Source of the DNA: Candidatus Atribacter fermentans | Lineage (GTDB): Bacteria > Atribacterota > Atribacteria > Atribacterales > Atribacteraceae | Reading direction: 5' to 3' | Assembly: GCA_012517485.1 (NCBI GenBank) | Contig: JAAYUT010000207.1 | Span: forward strand, 1-5,383 | DNA length: 5,383 nt | Shown: positions 1-5,383 of the stretch, in pieces | Layout of the letters: each line of letters begins with the position of its first letter | How positions within the stretch are numbered: position 1 is the first letter of the stretch | Position numbers and translations under genes: made by a program | The notes under the pieces: generated by a model | The model's input: only the letters and a program-made list of their open reading frames with translations | What the model was told of the DNA's origin: nothing | Databases searched by the model: none

Positions 1-1278
1 ATCCCCCGGATACCAGGGTTCTCCAATTTTTTGTCTTTTCCACCGTGAGGTAGGAAGAAAACCGTGATTCTCTCCGGGTAAATCAATTCCAGTATCCTCT
101 CCAAATCCAAAGCGTTTTGCCATATCAATAATTTTATCTTGACCGAGCTCTAAACCCAAAGTATAAAATGTTGCGTTACAGGATTGGGCAAGAGCATTCT
201 CAAAATTTAATCTCCCATGGCCGGATTTTCTCCAACAAGGATACTTCTGATTATTGTATTCATAATATCCTGGACAAAAAATAGTTCTTTCCTTTGGAAC
301 AATATTAGTTTCCAGTGCAGCTAAGCTCACTATTAATTTAAATATTGAACCAGGAGGATAAAGGGCTTGAAGAGAACGAGTTGTTAATGGATTTTTGGGA
401 TTTTCAATGAATTTACCCCATTCCTCCTGACTTACCCCGTCTACGAAGAGATTCGGTTCAAAAGAAGGTTGATTAGCCATGGCTAATAATTCTCCATTGA
501 TTGGGTTTCCAACTATAATTACACCGCTTTTCCCTGCTAAGAGCTGATTACAATATTTTTGAAGTTCCAAATCCAAAGTGAGGGTTAAAGTATGCCGAAA
601 ACGGGGAAAACTGGTATCTAAAATTCGTACTATTCTCCCCAAAGCATCAACCTCAATTTTTCGATATCCTTTTTGACCTCGGAGAAACTCCTCATAATAA
701 AGCTCGACTCCGCTTTTTCCAATAACATCCTCATTGTTATAATTGGTTTGACCAAATCTTTTTAGTTCGTCACTATTTACTTTCCCTACATATCCAACAA
801 TATGAGCACAATCTTCACCGGAGGGATAAACCCTTTTTGGATAGGCTTCAATCATCACACCGGGAAGCTCTTTCCTCGCTTCTTCAACCAAAGCAACTTC
901 TTCGATACTCATCTGGGAGGCAAGAATAATTTCTCCTGAATATCGATCACGAAGTGGTTCCTCAATTTTTCTTTTAATGATTTTTTCCAAAGTTTGACGG
1001 CTTTTCTCCGGATCTTCGCTTCCCGGTAATAAAACAGCCACGAATCTCGGAATATCCTGAGCGAGTATTTGGCCATAGCGATCGGTAATAATTCCACGTG
1101 GTGCTTGGAGTGGAATAACCCGGATTCGGTTACGTTCTGATTTTTCTTGATAGAGACCCGATTGTAAAACACTTAAGTACCATAAATTAAAAAAAAGAAA
1201 GATAAAAATTCCAAACAAAATCCAAGTAAATAATTCTATTCTATGATTGACAACTATTTTCGGTTTTTCATTCCACAT
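1..1278 (-). CDS. mrdA: Penicillin-binding protein 2, peptidoglycan D,D-transpeptidase (3'-partial)
   Basis: The first 426 codons of a class B penicillin-binding protein of the PBP2 type, the elongasome transpeptidase that cross-links new peptidoglycan with RodA. Residues 16-38 are the single membrane anchor. Then come the pedestal motif SERNRIRVIPLQAPRGIITDR's core (N50-R67), GEDCAHIVGYVG, and DVIGKSGVELYYEEFLRG. In the transpeptidase domain the nucleophile is S311 with K314 (PPGSIFK), and the second motif is SCN at 366-368. Cysteines C335, C348 and C367 with H354 match the zinc-site positions described for PBP2. The window ends at EPWYPGD, just before the region that normally reads like SIGQG; the KTG motif and roughly 170-200 residues lie outside. 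The start is the ATG at 1278, with AGAGGT six bases upstream and an 11-base overlap with mreD. Position directly after mreCD separates it from division PBP3. Confidence 0.96.
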   Translation of the reverse strand, partial: MWNEKPKIVVNHRIELFTWILFGIFIFLFFNLWYLSVLQSGLYQEKSERNRIRVIPLQAPRGIITDRYGQILAQDIPRFVAVLLPGSEDPEKSRQTLEKIIKRKIEEPLRDRYSGEIILASQMSIEEVALVEEARKELPGVMIEAYPKRVYPSGEDCAHIVGYVGKVNSDELKRFGQTNYNNEDVIGKSGVELYYEEFLRGQKGYRKIEVDALGRIVRILDTSFPRFRHTLTLTLDLELQKYCNQLLAGKSGVIIVGNPINGELLAMANQPSFEPNLFVDGVSQEEWGKFIENPKNPLTTRSLQALYPPGSIFKLIVSLAALETNIVPKERTIFCPGYYEYNNQKYPCWRKSGHGRLNFENALAQSCNATFYTLGLELGQDKIIDMAKRFGFGEDTGIDLPGENHGFLPTSRWKRQKIGEPWYPGD

Positions 1279-1762
1279 TATTTGACCTCTCGGGTGGAAA
1301 GGAATATAACCAAACAAAAAGGATAAGTAAATTTAAGAAAAATGATAGAATAAACAATTCAATCCAATACAACCACGAATACTGAACACTTCTCATGAAA
1401 AATTGGAGAAGGAAAATGAAGAATATTTCAACACCAGGAGCTGTGATACAAAACCCTAATAGTGATGTATTGTTAATTGAAAAAAGGGATATCCAAATTT
1501 GAGCCAATAAAAACAGACCAATAGTTAATAAAACATGAAAACCAAACATGGAAAAAGAAAATAGATCCAATAAAAAGGCAACGAATAGGCAGGAAATAAG
1601 CAGGAAGTACCATCTTTTTTCAGAAACATAAACCACCCAAATTATAAAGGGTAGAAAGGAGATCTGGCTTAATATAGACCAATACTGAGCCAAGACATTA
1701 TTTTTAAAAAAAATTATTGAAAAAAAAACCAATATGAGAAGCACCAACCTACTGAACGTCAT
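1268..1762 (-). CDS. mreD: Rod shape-determining protein MreD
   Basis: This 164-residue, very hydrophobic protein fits MreD, the small multi-span inner-membrane elongasome component normally encoded directly between mreC and the PBP2 gene, as here. Five to six membrane segments can be seen, at roughly residues 4-20, 27-45, 50-68, 74-95, 103-125 and 130-155. The best sequence hallmark is FLLDLFSFSMFGFHVLL, which matches the conserved Asp-and-Gly loop of the family; overall conservation in MreD is low, so gene order supports the call strongly. Three in-frame starts are possible: GTG at 1771, ATG at 1765 and ATG at 1762. I chose 1762 because AGGTGA ends five bases before it, whereas the GTG lies inside that ribosome binding site. 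It overlaps mreC by 14 bases and the PBP2 gene by 11. Confidence 0.9.
   Translation of the reverse strand: MTFSRLVLLILVFFSIIFFKNNVLAQYWSILSQISFLPFIIWVVYVSEKRWYFLLISCLFVAFLLDLFSFSMFGFHVLLTIGLFLLAQIWISLFSINNTSLLGFCITAPGVEIFFIFLLQFFMRSVQYSWLYWIELFILSFFLNLLILFVWLYSFPPERSNNVE
1285..1290 (-). promoter_or_regulatory. Ribosome binding site of mrdA
   Basis: AGAGGT on the minus strand, six bases upstream of the ATG at 1278 and inside the 3' end of mreD. It fixes the PBP2 start and supports an 11-base overlap of the two genes. Confidence 0.55.
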
Positions 1763-2570
1763 CATTTTCACCTGTCACGGGAGACCGGATAATAAAAAGC
1801 TGATCTAAAAGAGAAAAATCGCACTCAGGCTGGATAATGACTTCTTTAAAAAGGCTTCCTTCCGATTCTTTGATGTATAATACCTTCCCAATCACTATAC
1901 CTCGGGGAGTACTGGTGCCTAAACCGGATGTTATCACTAAATCACCAATTTGTACCTGAGAAGCTCGATAAACATAACGCATCACACAAAGCCCTCTACC
2001 ACTCCCCTCCACTACTCCCAAATCCCTCGTCCTTTGAAGAATCGCTCCCGTTGCTATTTCTGGGCTTAGAATTAGACGAACAATGGAATAATTCGGGTAA
2101 GTTTGTTCCACTCTCCCCACCAGCCCCTGATATGTCACGACAGTTAAATCAGGAATAAGCCCATCATTAGTTCCTTTATCAATGATCAGTTTTCCAAACC
2201 AATCATAGGGATCCCGACCAATGACCAAAGATGGAATAACATCAAAAGGGATTTGCTTTTCAATCGCTCCAGCTGTTAATTTCATCTCTAATTCACGGAT
2301 TTGCTCAGTTAAAATGGTTAGTTGGTTTTGAAGCTGACCAACTTCTTTTCGAAGATTCTTGTTTTCTTCTAATAATATTCTTTTTGAGGAAAAATTGGAT
2401 ACCATCCAGTCCAAACCATTTTTGATGATCAACCATCCTCGATGAAAGGGAATGGCAATCAATCTTAGTGAACCGAACCAACTCGATGTCTCATGTTTTT
2501 GAATAGAAAAAACCACGAGTTGGAAAGCTACAATAGCAATGATGAGAATAAAAACGAATCTTTTTTTCAT
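1749..2570 (-). CDS. mreC: Rod shape-determining protein MreC
   Basis: This 273-residue protein is a complete MreC, the periplasm-facing scaffold of the elongasome that binds and activates PBP2 in MreB-guided side-wall synthesis. It has the expected order: a short basic start MKKR, one membrane segment at about 5-23, a linker, a dimerising coiled coil at about 63-98 (KRILLEENKNLRKEVGQLQ and onward), then the double beta-barrel domain with VIGRDPYDWFGKLIIDKG, the segment VVTYQGLVGRVEQTYPN, IGDLVITSGLGTSTPRGIVIG and a final IIQPECDFSLLDQLFII, all family-typical. The length is normal. Its ATG overlaps the apbE TGA (ATGA) and there is no purine-rich site in the 20 bases before it, so it is probably translated by coupling to apbE. 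The stop lies 14 bases inside mreD. mreB is not adjacent upstream, where it often is. Confidence 0.95.
   Translation of the reverse strand: MKKRFVFILIIAIVAFQLVVFSIQKHETSSWFGSLRLIAIPFHRGWLIIKNGLDWMVSNFSSKRILLEENKNLRKEVGQLQNQLTILTEQIRELEMKLTAGAIEKQIPFDVIPSLVIGRDPYDWFGKLIIDKGTNDGLIPDLTVVTYQGLVGRVEQTYPNYSIVRLILSPEIATGAILQRTRDLGVVEGSGRGLCVMRYVYRASQVQIGDLVITSGLGTSTPRGIVIGKVLYIKESEGSLFKEVIIQPECDFSLLDQLFIIRSPVTGENDDVQ
1768..1773 (-). promoter_or_regulatory. Ribosome binding site deciding the mreD start
   Basis: AGGTGA on the minus strand. It is two bases from the ATG at 1765 and five from the ATG at 1762, and it contains the alternative GTG at 1771. The spacing favours 1762. It lies within the last codons of mreC. 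Confidence 0.5.
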
Positions 2571-3556
2571 GGATGAAATTTATAAGTCGAATCCTTTTCA
2601 AATATTTTTGAGGCTGCTTTATTAATCATTAATTTTCCATCGGCTTGAAGGGCTATGATAACCACACCGGGAAAATGCTTTTCCATCATAGGGATGAGGT
2701 CAGGCCCTCCTGCCATAACCGCAGTTGAAATGGCATCAGCATCAGCTGCTTTTGGATAAACCACTGTCACACTCGAGAAATAACTCGATGGATACCCAGT
2801 ATAGGGATTGATGATATGATAATAACGAATACCATCCTGCTCAAAAAAACGATAATAGTCGCCTGATGTTGATACCGCCTGATCCTCAACTTCGACAACT
2901 CCGACAATCGATTTCTGCCGTGGGTGTAAAATTCCCACTCGAAATTTTTTTCCTAAAGCGTAAACTGTTCCCCCGGCGTTGACTATTACCGGGGATATTT
3001 GCTTTTTTTTCAATTGATTGGTTATCATATCCACCAAATACCCTTTGGCTATTCCTCCTAAATCGATTTCGCTCAATCCAGTTCGTTGAGCACTTTTTGT
3101 TTTTCCATCAAGAATAAGAGAAGAATTGGCAATTTGTTGAATCCGATCTTGAATGAGATTGGGAGGAGGAATTCGAGGATTACTCATAAAACCCCATTCA
3201 TCCATTAATGATCCAACAAAAATATTAAAAAAACCGTCAGTACGCTGCTGTAGTTCTTGAGCACGTCTCAACAAATCGTAGGTGTGTTCATGAACTATAA
3301 TTGGTTCTTGGCTTTGATTTATTTTCCAAATTTCACTCCTTTGATCAAATCGATCCCATTTTTCATCCATTTCTCGGATCATGGAGCTAATATCTTGTGA
3401 AATGTCCTGATGATGGGATGGAAGATCTATTTCAATCCAAGTATCAAAACCTTCATAAATAAAGTGTTTTAAGGGAATCGGTTTGTTTATCATCCATATG
3501 ATAAGAATACCTGCAAATCCAAAGAGGAATATCAATATTAATCGAGAACGCTTCAT
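2567..3556 (-). CDS. apbE: FAD:protein FMN transferase, membrane-anchored (ApbE family)
   Basis: This 329-residue protein is an ApbE-type flavin transferase, which uses FAD and Mg2+ to attach FMN through a phosphoester to a Ser/Thr of target proteins such as RnfG/NqrC subunits or FMN-binding-domain proteins. Visible motifs in order: FDQRSEIWKIN (70-80), TDGFFNIFVG (106-115), EIDLGGIAKGYLVD (163-176), VNAGGTVYALG (192-202), STSGDYYRFF (229-238), HIINPYTGYPS (247-257), and ADAISTA (273-279) with D274 and T278 as probable magnesium ligands. Residues 6-23 form one hydrophobic segment, so the enzyme is probably an inner-membrane-anchored, outward-facing protein; there is no cysteine at all, so it cannot be a lipoprotein like many ApbE proteins. 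N111 replaces the usual Asp of the FDPT-like motif. No flavinylation target is encoded nearby. It overlaps amrS and mreC by four bases each (ATGA). No strong ribosome binding site precedes it. Confidence 0.93.
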   Translation of the reverse strand: MKRSRLILIFLFGFAGILIIWMINKPIPLKHFIYEGFDTWIEIDLPSHHQDISQDISSMIREMDEKWDRFDQRSEIWKINQSQEPIIVHEHTYDLLRRAQELQQRTDGFFNIFVGSLMDEWGFMSNPRIPPPNLIQDRIQQIANSSLILDGKTKSAQRTGLSEIDLGGIAKGYLVDMITNQLKKKQISPVIVNAGGTVYALGKKFRVGILHPRQKSIVGVVEVEDQAVSTSGDYYRFFEQDGIRYYHIINPYTGYPSSYFSSVTVVYPKAADADAISTAVMAGGPDLIPMMEKHFPGVVIIALQADGKLMINKAASKIFEKDSTYKFHP

Positions 3557-4548
3557 TCATCTACCAAAGGGAAAGGAGTTTTACAACTTTGACAATGACC
3601 GTTTTCCAAATGGAGAATAGAAGTATGATAGCCACTTCGAGAGATTAAAAGCCTTCCACATTGAGAACAATAAGAGTTTTGACCTTCGGTTCCGTAATAG
3701 TTCCCTAAATAGACGTAGTGTAATTTCTGTCGAGCAATCCGATAGGCAGTGAGGAGCACCTCGGGATCGGTTGATGGCGTTTCCATCCTATAGGCTGGAA
3801 AATATCGTGAAAAATGGAGAGGGATATCAGGATTTATTGAAGCAACAAAATCAACTAAACGGTGAAGGTGTTCCAGTGTATGATTCAGACCGGTTACTAA
3901 AAGATTGGTGATTTCAATATGTACTTTATTTCGATAACTCATTTCAATCGTTTCTAAAACTGGTGTTAAAGAACCTCCACAGTATTTTCGATAAAAATCT
4001 TCGTCCATCGCTTTCAAATCAATATTCATCGCATCGATAAGAGGGAGGAGATCCAGGAGTGGTTTTGAATTGACATATCCATTGGTCACCAAAACATTTT
4101 TCAAGTGAGCCTTTTTTGCTTTTTCACTGGTTTCTTTTACAAATTCCCACCAGATAAAGGGTTCATTATAAGTATAGGCAATTCCTATCGATCTCTGTGA
4201 TTGAGCGAGTGAAATAATTTTTTCGGAATCAATGAGGGTTAGATTATCTATAAAACCAGTTTGCGAGATCTCCCAGTTTTGACAAAACTGGCATTTTAAA
4301 TTACAACCCACACTTCCTATTGAAAGAATTTCTTTCCCAGGGAAAAAATGGTACAAAGGTTTCTTTTCGATCGGATCCAGGTGAATAGCTGAAATCCGGT
4401 TATAGGTTAAAGCATATAAAATTCCATCTCTATTTTCTCGAATTTGGCAAAGTCCACGTCCTCCAGGGTGAATGCGACATTGATGTGGACACAGGAGGCA
4501 TCTTACTTTCTGATTTGAATCAACCGTCCAATATTGAGCTTCAATCAT
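3553..4548 (-). CDS. amrS: AmmeMemoRadiSam system radical SAM protein
   Basis: This 331-residue radical SAM enzyme carries the CxxxCxxC iron-sulfur motif at C82, C86 and C89 (CNLKCQFCQNW), whose cluster cleaves S-adenosylmethionine to a 5'-deoxyadenosyl radical. The family-specific framework is also present: an N-terminal cysteine cluster C17, C20, C24 and C34 (CLLCPHQC...GLC), the segment LDPIEKKPLYHFFPG (57-71), YTYNEP at 125-130, NIDLKAMDEDFY, LHFSRYFPAYRM, and a C-terminal zinc-ribbon-like set C294, C297, C319, C322. These distinguish it from the glycyl-radical activases (PflA), with which it shares COG1180 and as which it is often mislabelled; no glycyl radical enzyme is present here. 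The substrate of AmrS is unknown. GAGGA lies nine bases before the ATG, and the gene starts two bases after the amrA stop. Its TGA overlaps the apbE ATG in an ATGA. Length and motifs look intact. Confidence 0.95.
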   Translation of the reverse strand: MIEAQYWTVDSNQKVRCLLCPHQCRIHPGGRGLCQIRENRDGILYALTYNRISAIHLDPIEKKPLYHFFPGKEILSIGSVGCNLKCQFCQNWEISQTGFIDNLTLIDSEKIISLAQSQRSIGIAYTYNEPFIWWEFVKETSEKAKKAHLKNVLVTNGYVNSKPLLDLLPLIDAMNIDLKAMDEDFYRKYCGGSLTPVLETIEMSYRNKVHIEITNLLVTGLNHTLEHLHRLVDFVASINPDIPLHFSRYFPAYRMETPSTDPEVLLTAYRIARQKLHYVYLGNYYGTEGQNSYCSQCGRLLISRSGYHTSILHLENGHCQSCKTPFPLVDE

Positions 4549-4550
4549 TG

Positions 4551-5105
4551 CTAATCTTCCTCTTTATTTTCTGGTTCACTGTATCGTTCAACTTGAAATC
4601 GATAAAGTTCAATTGGCTCATTTGTTTTAATTCCAGCTTTGGATCGAGCAATACGAATCTGCTCTTCAATGGAATTGACTCCCTCAATGTCCGGGAGTAA
4701 AAGCCCTCTGCGCCAACCCCTTTGAACGATTACGCCATATTTTTTTGGATCAAGTTGTTCAGGAGTGTCAACCGATTCAGGAGGAGTGAGAATGTCAACA
4801 GTAATGTTTATATTGGGAAGTTCTTCGAGAGTCACGGCAGGAAAACGAGGATCCTCAACAGCTGCACTAACTGCATTATGAATAATTTCAGCGATGATAT
4901 GCTCGTGTTGGGGATGAAAAGTTCCAATACACCCTCGCAGATGCCCACGAATTTTTAGGCAAATAAAAACCCCGGCTTTTTGTTCATAGAATTCCCGAGG
5001 GAGGTTCATGGGTACAGGAAGATAGGTTCGGTGAATTAAATAGTATTCAATAGCTTTCCTCGCTAAATTCGTCAGGATAGGACCAACTTCATGAGGGAAG
5101 ATCAT
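4551..5105 (-). CDS. amrA: AmmeMemoRadiSam system protein A (AMMECR1 domain)
   Basis: This 184-residue protein is a full-length AMMECR1-domain protein. Hallmarks are the near-invariant LRGCIG at residues 56-61 (C59 is the conserved cysteine), DPRFP at 85-89, NINITVDIL in the middle, and KYGVIVQRGWRRGLLLPDIEG followed by a helical stretch IEEQIRIARSKAGI, all typical of the family. The biochemical activity of AMMECR1 proteins is unknown; in prokaryotes they co-occur with a Memo-like protein and a radical SAM protein, and the system is named after that trio. No signal peptide is seen, so it should be cytosolic. The frame is open up to an ATG at 5174, but I chose the ATG at 5105: it has GGTGA five bases upstream, reduces overlap with the preceding gene from 86 to 17 bases, and starts just before the conserved domain. 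The C-terminus is an acidic tail (PENKEED). The radical SAM gene follows after two bases. Confidence 0.92.
   Translation of the reverse strand: MIFPHEVGPILTNLARKAIEYYLIHRTYLPVPMNLPREFYEQKAGVFICLKIRGHLRGCIGTFHPQHEHIIAEIIHNAVSAAVEDPRFPAVTLEELPNINITVDILTPPESVDTPEQLDPKKYGVIVQRGWRRGLLLPDIEGVNSIEEQIRIARSKAGIKTNEPIELYRFQVERYSEPENKEED
4558..4562 (-). promoter_or_regulatory. Ribosome binding site of amrS
   Basis: GAGGA on the minus strand, nine bases upstream of the amrS ATG and inside the last codons of amrA. It is the closest match to a classic Shine-Dalgarno sequence in the window, suggesting that amrS can be initiated independently of amrA. Confidence 0.6.
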
Positions 5106-5379
5106 GTTTGTCACCGTCCAATGAATATTGGGATAGATAGCGCTGGCCAAGAATAACCGCTGACCAATCATCAATGGCTACTGAAGGAAATAATAAACCT
5201 TTTGGTAAAAATCTTTTAAGCCCTCGGGGTGGGTTCATTTTAAAATAAAGCTTTCGAGCTTCTAAGGTACTCTGTCGTTCTTCAATAGTTACATAATCTA
5301 TTTTCATCTTTTTCATGATTTGTATTACTTTCTTACGGCCAGTACTGTTCCCTATAATAACTTTCAAGGGTGAGTACAT
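5089..5379 (-). CDS. Small cysteine-free glutaredoxin-like protein, function unknown (possibly 5'-partial)
   Basis: I do not recognise this 96-residue protein with certainty. Its layout resembles a small glutaredoxin/thioredoxin-fold protein: a first strand KVIIGNST (6-13), a basic helix ending in IMKKMKIDY (21-29), a second strand VTIEE (30-34), then FPSVAIDD (64-71), where P65 sits where glutaredoxins have their cis-proline, followed by VILGQ (75-79). The expected CxxC (or Sec/Cys) active site after strand one is absent and the loop looks about three residues short; there is no cysteine anywhere. If it belongs to this fold it is redox-inactive or acts by binding. A link to the Uxx-star glutaredoxin-like (seleno)proteins is conceivable but unproven. 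The frame is open to the window edge upstream of the ATG, so the true start may lie outside. Its TGA lies 17 bases inside the next gene, amrA, suggesting coupling. The possibility that it is a shadow frame is low because nothing else codes over 5106-5379. Confidence 0.6.
   Translation of the reverse strand: MYSPLKVIIGNSTGRKKVIQIMKKMKIDYVTIEERQSTLEARKLYFKMNPPRGLKRFLPKGLLFPSVAIDDWSAVILGQRYLSQYSLDGDKHDLPS
5111..5115 (-). promoter_or_regulatory. Ribosome binding site of amrA
   Basis: The minus strand reads GGTGA, then CAAAC, then ATG. The five-base spacer matches that seen for the preferred mreD start, and the site decides for the ATG at 5105 over the one at 5174. It lies inside the 3' end of the upstream small gene. 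Confidence 0.55.
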
Positions 5380-5383
5380 CTTC

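Noticed and set aside
909..1172. An 87-codon open frame on the minus strand
   Set aside because: It lies wholly inside the PBP2 gene in another frame, and the PBP2 frame has clear conserved motifs across the same bases.
1928..2158. A 76-codon open frame on the plus strand
   Set aside because: Antisense to the conserved beta domain of mreC; low-complexity Pro/Leu/Ser content and no plausible family.
3003..3010. A run of eight T (A on the coding strand) in apbE, and similar A/T runs in mreD and mrdA, as possible frameshift sites
   Set aside because: All reading frames continue intact through conserved motifs on both sides; such runs are expected in AT-rich Lys codons.
3553..4548. Pyruvate formate-lyase activating enzyme
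   Set aside because: The extra N-terminal cysteine cluster, YTYNEP, the zinc-ribbon tail and the amrA neighbour identify AmrS; no glycyl radical enzyme gene is nearby.
4485..4700. A 71-codon open frame on the plus strand
   Set aside because: Antisense to amrS and amrA; no domain and no separate promoter seen.
4722..4958. A 78-codon open frame on the plus strand
   Set aside because: Antisense to the best conserved part of amrA.
5106..5174. A 23-residue N-terminal extension of AmrA from the ATG at 5174
   Set aside because: It overlaps the upstream gene by 86 bases, has no family resemblance, and the ATG at 5105 has a well-spaced ribosome binding site.
1..5383. CRISPR arrays, insertion sequences, tRNA or riboswitches
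   Set aside because: No direct repeat arrays, transposase motifs or RNA-like folded intergenic spaces were seen; the window is almost completely coding.

Overview
All recognisable genes in this window lie on the minus strand, so the biological reading order runs from position 5383 down to 1. It is a densely packed piece of a bacterial chromosome with no gap longer than 2 bases between genes and no visible promoter, terminator, RNA gene, mobile element or repeat array. The mreC, mreD and PBP2 genes indicate a rod-shaped, walled bacterium. The AmmeMemoRadiSam pair (AMMECR1-like protein plus radical SAM protein) is most familiar from anaerobic bacteria and archaea, so an anaerobe is likely. The sequence is AT-rich with standard codon use. 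A deep-branching anaerobic lineage such as Atribacterota is only a guess; no taxonomic marker is present.

Layout in transcription order: (1) 5379-5089, a small cysteine-free protein resembling a glutaredoxin whose active-site loop has been lost, possibly cut at its N-terminus by the window edge; (2) 5105-4551, amrA, an AMMECR1-domain protein; (3) 4548-3553, amrS, the AmmeMemoRadiSam radical SAM enzyme; (4) 3556-2567, apbE, a membrane-anchored FAD:protein FMN transferase; (5) 2570-1749, mreC; (6) 1762-1268, mreD; (7) 1278-1, mrdA (PBP2), whose C-terminus lies beyond position 1.

The junctions are overlaps of 17, 4, 4, 14 and 11 bases plus one 2-base gap, so the block probably behaves as one translationally coupled operon. 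The second half is the elongasome: MreC and MreD link the cytoskeleton to the PBP2 transpeptidase that cross-links the side wall. mreB is not next to mreC here. The first half is a redox/radical module of unknown chemistry. The third AmmeMemoRadiSam partner, Memo (AmrB), is not in the window. The fusion of these two modules, with an ApbE flavinylating enzyme at the seam, is the most noteworthy aspect. The individual large genes are all members of known families.
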